A stretch of 64,000 bases of DNA. Source: Siderastrea radians (lineage: Eukaryota > Cnidaria > Anthozoa > Scleractinia > Rhizangiidae). Made by a program: the position numbers and the translations under genes. Positions 59,011-64,000 of this stretch are shown piece by piece. Under the pieces are notes generated by a model. That model worked only from the letters and a program-made list of their open reading frames with translations. It was not told the origin of the DNA and ran no database searches. The stretch covers positions 1-64,000 of the forward strand of contig CAXHKT010000100.1 in assembly GCA_964017195.1 (NCBI GenBank), in the 5' to 3' direction. The stretch's first letter is position 1. Every line of letters begins with the position of its first letter.

Positions 59011-59401
59011 GTAAAGCGTAAGAAAAAGTTGAGGCATTTCAAGTGACAAAAAAAAAACAAAGAATGCATGCTACTGCTGCAATATGGCCTTTAAAACGCG
59101 CAATTAACGTCTCGTTGTTGCGCTTCGAGTTACTTGATGTCACAGGCGGTTGATTTGATGTCACAAATGAAATTCGAACCTTGTCGCGCGCTGAAGAACA
59201 AAGGTTGCGTTCGCTGATGGCTCGTGTCAAACTTAACGGTGCAGGTTTTTTGATTTCTTCCTTCCTTTGAAGTTGCTTTTTCTTGTCCTGGCTGAATTTT
59301 GCCCTCCAATATTCCCTTAGAAAACCAATCTGCCCTTAGAATAAAACAACAAAATTGAAACTAAAACAAAATCAATAAGAGCAAAAGAAAATGAAACGAA
59401 G

Positions 59402-59522
59402 AAGCCTACAACACGAGGGGTTCCCAAGTGGTCACCCAGCGAAGTACTAACCTCGCCCGACAGGGCTTGACTTCGGTGATCGGACGAGAACCGGTTTTTT
59501 TCCCTGTGGTGTGGTCGTAGAC
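59402..59522 (-). rRNA. 5S rRNA: 5S ribosomal RNA, copy 106
   Basis: Consensus gene; A11, G. Confidence 0.95.
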
Positions 59523-59914
59523 GTAAAGCGTAAGAAAAAGTTGAGGCATTTCAAGTGACAAAAAAAAAAACAAAGAATGCATGCTACTGCTGCAATATGG
59601 CCTTTAAAACGCGCAATTAACGTCTCGTTGTTGCGCTTCGAGTTACTTGATGTCACAGGCGGTTGATTTGATGTCACAAATGAAATTCGAACCTTGTCGC
59701 GCGCTGAAGAACAAAGGTTGCGTTCGCTGATGGCTCGTGTCAAACTTAACGGTGCAGGTTTTTTGATTTCTTCCTTCCTTTGAAGTTGCTTTTTCTTGTC
59801 CTGGCTGAATTTTGCCCTCCAATATTCCCTTAGAAAACCAATCTGCCCTTAGAATAAAACAACAAAATTGAAACTAAAACAAAATCAATAAGAGCAAAAG
59901 AAAATGAAACGAAG

Positions 59915-60035
59915 AAGCCTACAACACGAGGGGTTCCCAAGTGGTCACCCAGCGAAGTACTAACCTCGCCCGACAGGGCTTGACTTCGGTGATCGGACGA
60001 GAACCGGTTTTTTTCCCTGTGGTGTGGTCGTAGAC
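59915..60035 (-). rRNA. 5S rRNA: 5S ribosomal RNA, copy 107
   Basis: Consensus gene; A10, G. Private A-to-T at 60071, beside the upstream A tract. Confidence 0.95.
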
Positions 60036-60426
60036 GTAAAGCGTAAGAAAAAGTTGAGGCATTTCAAGTGTCAAAAAAAAAACAAAGAATGCATGCTACT
60101 GCTGCAATATGGCCTTTAAAACGCGCAATTAACGTCTCGTTGTTGCGCTTCGAGTTACTTGATGTCACAGGCGGTTGATTTGATGTCACAAATGAAATTC
60201 GAACCTTGTCGCGCGCTGAAGAACAAAGGTTGCGTTCGCTGATGGCTCGTGTCAAACTTAACGGTGCAGGTTTTTTGATTTCTTCCTTCCTTTGAAGTTG
60301 CTTTTTCTTGTCCTGGCTGAATTTTGCCCTCCAATATTCCCTTAGAAAACCAATCTGCCCTTAGAATAAAACAACAAAATTGAAACTAAAACAAAATCAA
60401 TAAGAGCAAAAGAAAATCAAACGAAG

Positions 60427-60547
60427 AAGCCTACAACACGAGGGGTTCCCAAGTGGTCACCCAGCGAAGTACTAACCTCGCCCGACAGGGCTTGACTTCG
60501 GTGATCGGACGAGAACCGGTTTTTTTCCCTGTGGTGTGGTCGTAGAC
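60427..60547 (-). rRNA. 5S rRNA: 5S ribosomal RNA, copy 108
   Basis: Consensus; A10, C. Confidence 0.95.
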
Positions 60548-60938
60548 GTAAAGCGTAAGAAAAAGTTGAGGCATTTCAAGTGACAAAAAAAAAACAAAGA
60601 ATGCATGCTACTGCTGCAATATGGCCTTTAAAACGCGCAATTAACGTCTCGTTGTTGCGCTTCGAGTTACTTGATGTCACAGGCGGTTGATTTGATGTCA
60701 CAAATGAAATTCGAACCTTGTCGCGCGCTGAAGAACAAAGGTTGCGTTCGCTGATGGCTCGTGTCAAACTTAACGGTGCAGGTTTTTTGATTTCTTCCTT
60801 CCTTTGAAGTTGCTTTTTCTTGTCCTGGCTGAATTTTGCCCTCCAATATTCCCTTAGAAAACCAATCTGCCCTTAGAATAAAACAACAAAATTGAAACTA
60901 AAACAAAATCAATAAGAGCAAAAGAAAATGAAACGAAG

Positions 60939-61059
60939 AAGCCTACAACACGAGGGGTTCCCAAGTGGTCACCCAGCGAAGTACTAACCTCGCTCGACAG
61001 GGCTTGACTTCGGTGATCGGACGAGAACCGGTTTTTTTCCCTGTGGTGTGGTCGTAGAC
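60939..61059 (-). rRNA. 5S rRNA: 5S ribosomal RNA, copy 109 (G66A)
   Basis: Private change at 60994 gives G66A, which breaks the C14-G66 end pair of helix II. A10, G. Possibly impaired. Confidence 0.92.
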
Positions 61060-61450
61060 GTAAAGCGTAAGAAAAAGTTGAGGCATTTCAAGTGACAAAA
61101 AAAAAACAAAGAATGCATGCTACTGCTGCAATATGGCCTTTAAAACGCGCAATTAACGTCTCGTTGTTGCGCTTCGAGTTACTTGATGTCACAGGCGGTT
61201 GATTTGATGTCACAAATGAAATTCGAACCTTGTCGCGCGCTGAAGAACAAAGGTTGCGTTCGCTGATGGCTCGTGTCAAACTTAACGGTGCAGGTTTTTT
61301 GATTTCTTCCTTCCTTTGAAGTTGCTTTTTCTTGTCCTGGCTGAATTTTGCCCTCCAATATTCCCTTAGAAAACCAATCTGCCCTTAGAATAAAACAACA
61401 AAATTGAAACTAAAACAAAATCAATAAGAGCAAAAGAAAATGAAACGAAG

Positions 61451-61571
61451 AAGCCTACAACACGAGGGGTTCCCAAGTGGTCACCCAGCGAAGTACTAAC
61501 CTCGCCCGACAGGGCTTGACTTCGGTGATCGGACGAGAACCGGTTTTTTTCCCTGTGGTGTGGACGTAGAC
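61451..61571 (-). rRNA. 5S rRNA: 5S ribosomal RNA, copy 110 (A8T)
   Basis: Private change at 61564 gives A8T, which turns the A8-T112 pair of helix I into a mismatch. A11, G. Possibly impaired. Confidence 0.92.
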
Positions 61572-61963
61572 GTAAAGCGTAAGAAAAAGTTGAGGCATTT
61601 CAAGTGACAAAAAAAAAAACAAAGAATGCATGCTACTGCTGCAATATGGCCTTTAAAACGCGCAATTAACGTCTCGTTGTTGCGCTTCGAGTTACTTGAT
61701 GTCACAGGCGGTTGATTTGATGTCACAAATGAAATTCGAACCTTGTCGCGCGCTGAAGAACAAAGGTTGCGTTCGCTGATGGCTCGTGTCAAACTTAACG
61801 GTGCAGGTTTTTTGATTTCTTCCTTCCTTTGAAGTTGCTTTTTCTTGTCCTGGCTGAATTTTGCCCTCCAATATTCCCTTAGAAAACCAATCTGCCCTTA
61901 GAATAAAACAACAAAATTGAAACTAAAACAAAATCAATAAGAGCAAAAGAAAATGAAACGAAG

Positions 61964-62084
61964 AAGCCTACAACACGAGGGGTTCCCAAGTGGTCACCCA
62001 GCGAAGTACTAACCTCGCCCGACAGGGCTTGACTTCGGTGATCGGACGAGAACCGGTTTTTTTCCCTGTGGTGTGGTCGTAGAC
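61964..62084 (-). rRNA. 5S rRNA: 5S ribosomal RNA, copy 111
   Basis: Consensus; A10, G. Confidence 0.95.
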
Positions 62085-62475
62085 GTAAAGCGTAAGAAAA
62101 AGTTGAGGCATTTCAAGTGACAAAAAAAAAACAAAGAATGCATGCTACTGCTGCAATATGGCCTTTAAAACGCGCAATTAACGTCTCGTTGTTGCGCTTC
62201 GAGTTACTTGATGTCACAGGCGGTTGATTTGATGTCACAAATGAAATTCGAACCTTGTCGCGCGCTGAAGAACAAAGGTTGCGTTCGCTGATGGCTCGTG
62301 TCAAACTTAACGGTGCAGGTTTTTTGATTTCTTCCTTCCTTTGAAGTTGCTTTTTCTTGTCCTGGCTGAATTTTGCCCTCCAATATTCCCTTAGAAAACC
62401 AATCTGCCCTTAGAATAAAACAACAAAATTGAAACTAAAACAAAATCAATAAGAGCAAAAGAAAATCAAACGAAG

Positions 62476-62596
62476 AAGCCTACAACACGAGGGGTTCCCA
62501 AGTGGTCACCCAGCGAAGTACTAACCTCGCCCGACAGGGCTTGACTTCGGTGATCGGACGAGAACCGGTTTTTTTCCCTGTGGTGTGGTCGTAGAC
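62476..62596 (-). rRNA. 5S rRNA: 5S ribosomal RNA, copy 112
   Basis: Consensus gene; A11 and C, the only unit with both minor alleles. Confidence 0.95.
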
Positions 62597-62988
62597 GTAA
62601 AGCGTAAGAAAAAGTTGAGGCATTTCAAGTGACAAAAAAAAAAACAAAGAATGCATGCTACTGCTGCAATATGGCCTTTAAAACGCGCAATTAACGTCTC
62701 GTTGTTGCGCTTCGAGTTACTTGATGTCACAGGCGGTTGATTTGATGTCACAAATGAAATTCGAACCTTGTCGCGCGCTGAAGAACAAAGGTTGCGTTCG
62801 CTGATGGCTCGTGTCAAACTTAACGGTGCAGGTTTTTTGATTTCTTCCTTCCTTTGAAGTTGCTTTTTCTTGTCCTGGCTGAATTTTGCCCTCCAATATT
62901 CCCTTAGAAAACCAATCTGCCCTTAGAATAAAACAACAAAATTGAAACTAAAACAAAATCAATAAGAGCAAAAGAAAATGAAACGAAG

Positions 62989-63109
62989 AAGCCTACAACA
63001 CGAGGGGTTCCCAAGTGGTCACCCAGCGAAGTACTAACCTCGCCCGACAGGGCTTGACTTCGGTGATCGGACGAGAACCGGTTTTTTTCCCTGTGGTGTG
63101 GTCGTAGAC
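62989..63109 (-). rRNA. 5S rRNA: 5S ribosomal RNA, copy 113
   Basis: Consensus; A10, G. Confidence 0.95.
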
Positions 63110-63500
63110 GTAAAGCGTAAGAAAAAGTTGAGGCATTTCAAGTGACAAAAAAAAAACAAAGAATGCATGCTACTGCTGCAATATGGCCTTTAAAACGCGC
63201 AATTAACGTCTCGTTGTTGCGCTTCGAGTTACTTGATGTCACAGGCGGTTGATTTGATGTCACAAATGAAATTCGAACCTTGTCGCGCGCTGAAGAACAA
63301 AGGTTGCGTTCGCTGATGGCTCGTGTCAAACTTAACGGTGCAGGTTTTTTGATTTCTTCCTTCCTTTGAAGTTGCTTTTTCTTGTCCTGGCTGAATTTTG
63401 CCCTCCAATATTCCCTTAGAAAACCAATCTGCCCTTAGAATAAAACAACAAAATTGAAACTAAAACAAAATCAATAAGAGCAAAAGAAAATGAAACGAAG

Positions 63501-63621
63501 AAGCCTACAACACGAGGGGTTCCCAAGTGGTCACCCAGCGAAGTACTAACCTCGCCCGACAGGGCTTGACTTCGGTGATCGGACGAGAACCGGTTTTTTT
63601 CCCTGTGGTGTGGTCGTAGAC
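63501..63621 (-). rRNA. 5S rRNA: 5S ribosomal RNA, copy 114
   Basis: Consensus gene; A10, G. Private A-to-G at 63812 in its upstream spacer, inside hairpin 2's right arm region. Confidence 0.95.
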
Positions 63622-64000
63622 GTAAAGCGTAAGAAAAAGTTGAGGCATTTCAAGTGACAAAAAAAAAACAAAGAATGCATGCTACTGCTGCAATATGGCC
63701 TTTAAAACGCGCAATTAACGTCTCGTTGTTGCGCTTCGAGTTACTTGATGTCACAGGCGGTTGATTTGATGTCACAAATGAAATTCGAACCTTGTCGCGC
63801 GCTGAAGAACAGAGGTTGCGTTCGCTGATGGCTCGTGTCAAACTTAACGGTGCAGGTTTTTTGATTTCTTCCTTCCTTTGAAGTTGCTTTTTCTTGTCCT
63901 GGCTGAATTTTGCCCTCCAATATTCCCTTAGAAAACCAATCTGCCCTTAGAATAAAACAACAAAATTGAAACTAAAACAAAATCAATAAGAGCAAAAGAA

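Larger units (their letters stand above)
55279..64000 (-). repeat. 5S rDNA tandem array, right arm (17 copies)
   Basis: The same unit and orientation resume directly after the LINE tail and run off the right edge inside a spacer. In its 17 units I read five private substitutions (58425, 60071, 60994, 61564, 63812), four A11 units and six C-allele units. Per unit this is clearly more variable than the left arm. Confidence 0.97.

Overview
This window is eukaryotic, almost certainly from an animal. It is a tandem array of 5S ribosomal RNA genes interrupted once by a full-length non-LTR retrotransposon (LINE). The 5S sequence has the metazoan form (121 nt, helix I closed by GTCTAC/GTAGGC, internal control region). 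It and the LINE proteins look most like cnidarian (coral or anemone) versions to me, but this assignment comes from memory and is low confidence. There are no bacterial genes, operons or CRISPR arrays.

Layout. Positions 1-49579 are the left arm: one partial and 96 complete 5S genes, all on the minus strand, in a unit of 512 bp (121-bp gene plus 391-bp spacer; a few units are 511 or 513 bp). Positions 49580-55278 are the LINE, on the plus strand and so opposite to the 5S genes. It has a short 5' UTR with two tiny uORFs, ORF1 (301 aa, coiled-coil RNA-binding protein), a 643-bp inter-ORF gap, ORF2 (1229 aa, APE endonuclease, reverse transcriptase and CCHC knuckle), a 3' UTR with AATAAA, and a 27-A tail. 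A short target-site duplication flanks it. Positions 55279-64000 are the right arm, with 17 further complete 5S genes. In total there are 114 5S copies, 113 of them complete.

How the parts work together. Each 5S gene should be transcribed leftwards by RNA polymerase III from its internal promoter and stop at T-runs just past its 3' end. A T9-T11 run 38 bp before the next gene could catch read-through. The LINE inserted into the spacer 26 bp past the 3' end of one 5S gene. It left both neighbouring genes whole, and its A tail reads as T27 in the 5S direction, a very strong potential terminator. Both LINE ORFs are open and the tail and target duplication are nearly intact, so the insertion looks young and possibly still capable of transposition.

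Variation. Units are nearly identical, but private substitutions, the A11 tract allele and a C allele in the 5S 3' flank are all commoner to the right of the LINE, and the C allele is also common just left of it. This suggests uneven homogenisation along the array. The short ORFs that recur in every unit lie in the spacer, lack ATG starts and are not genes.
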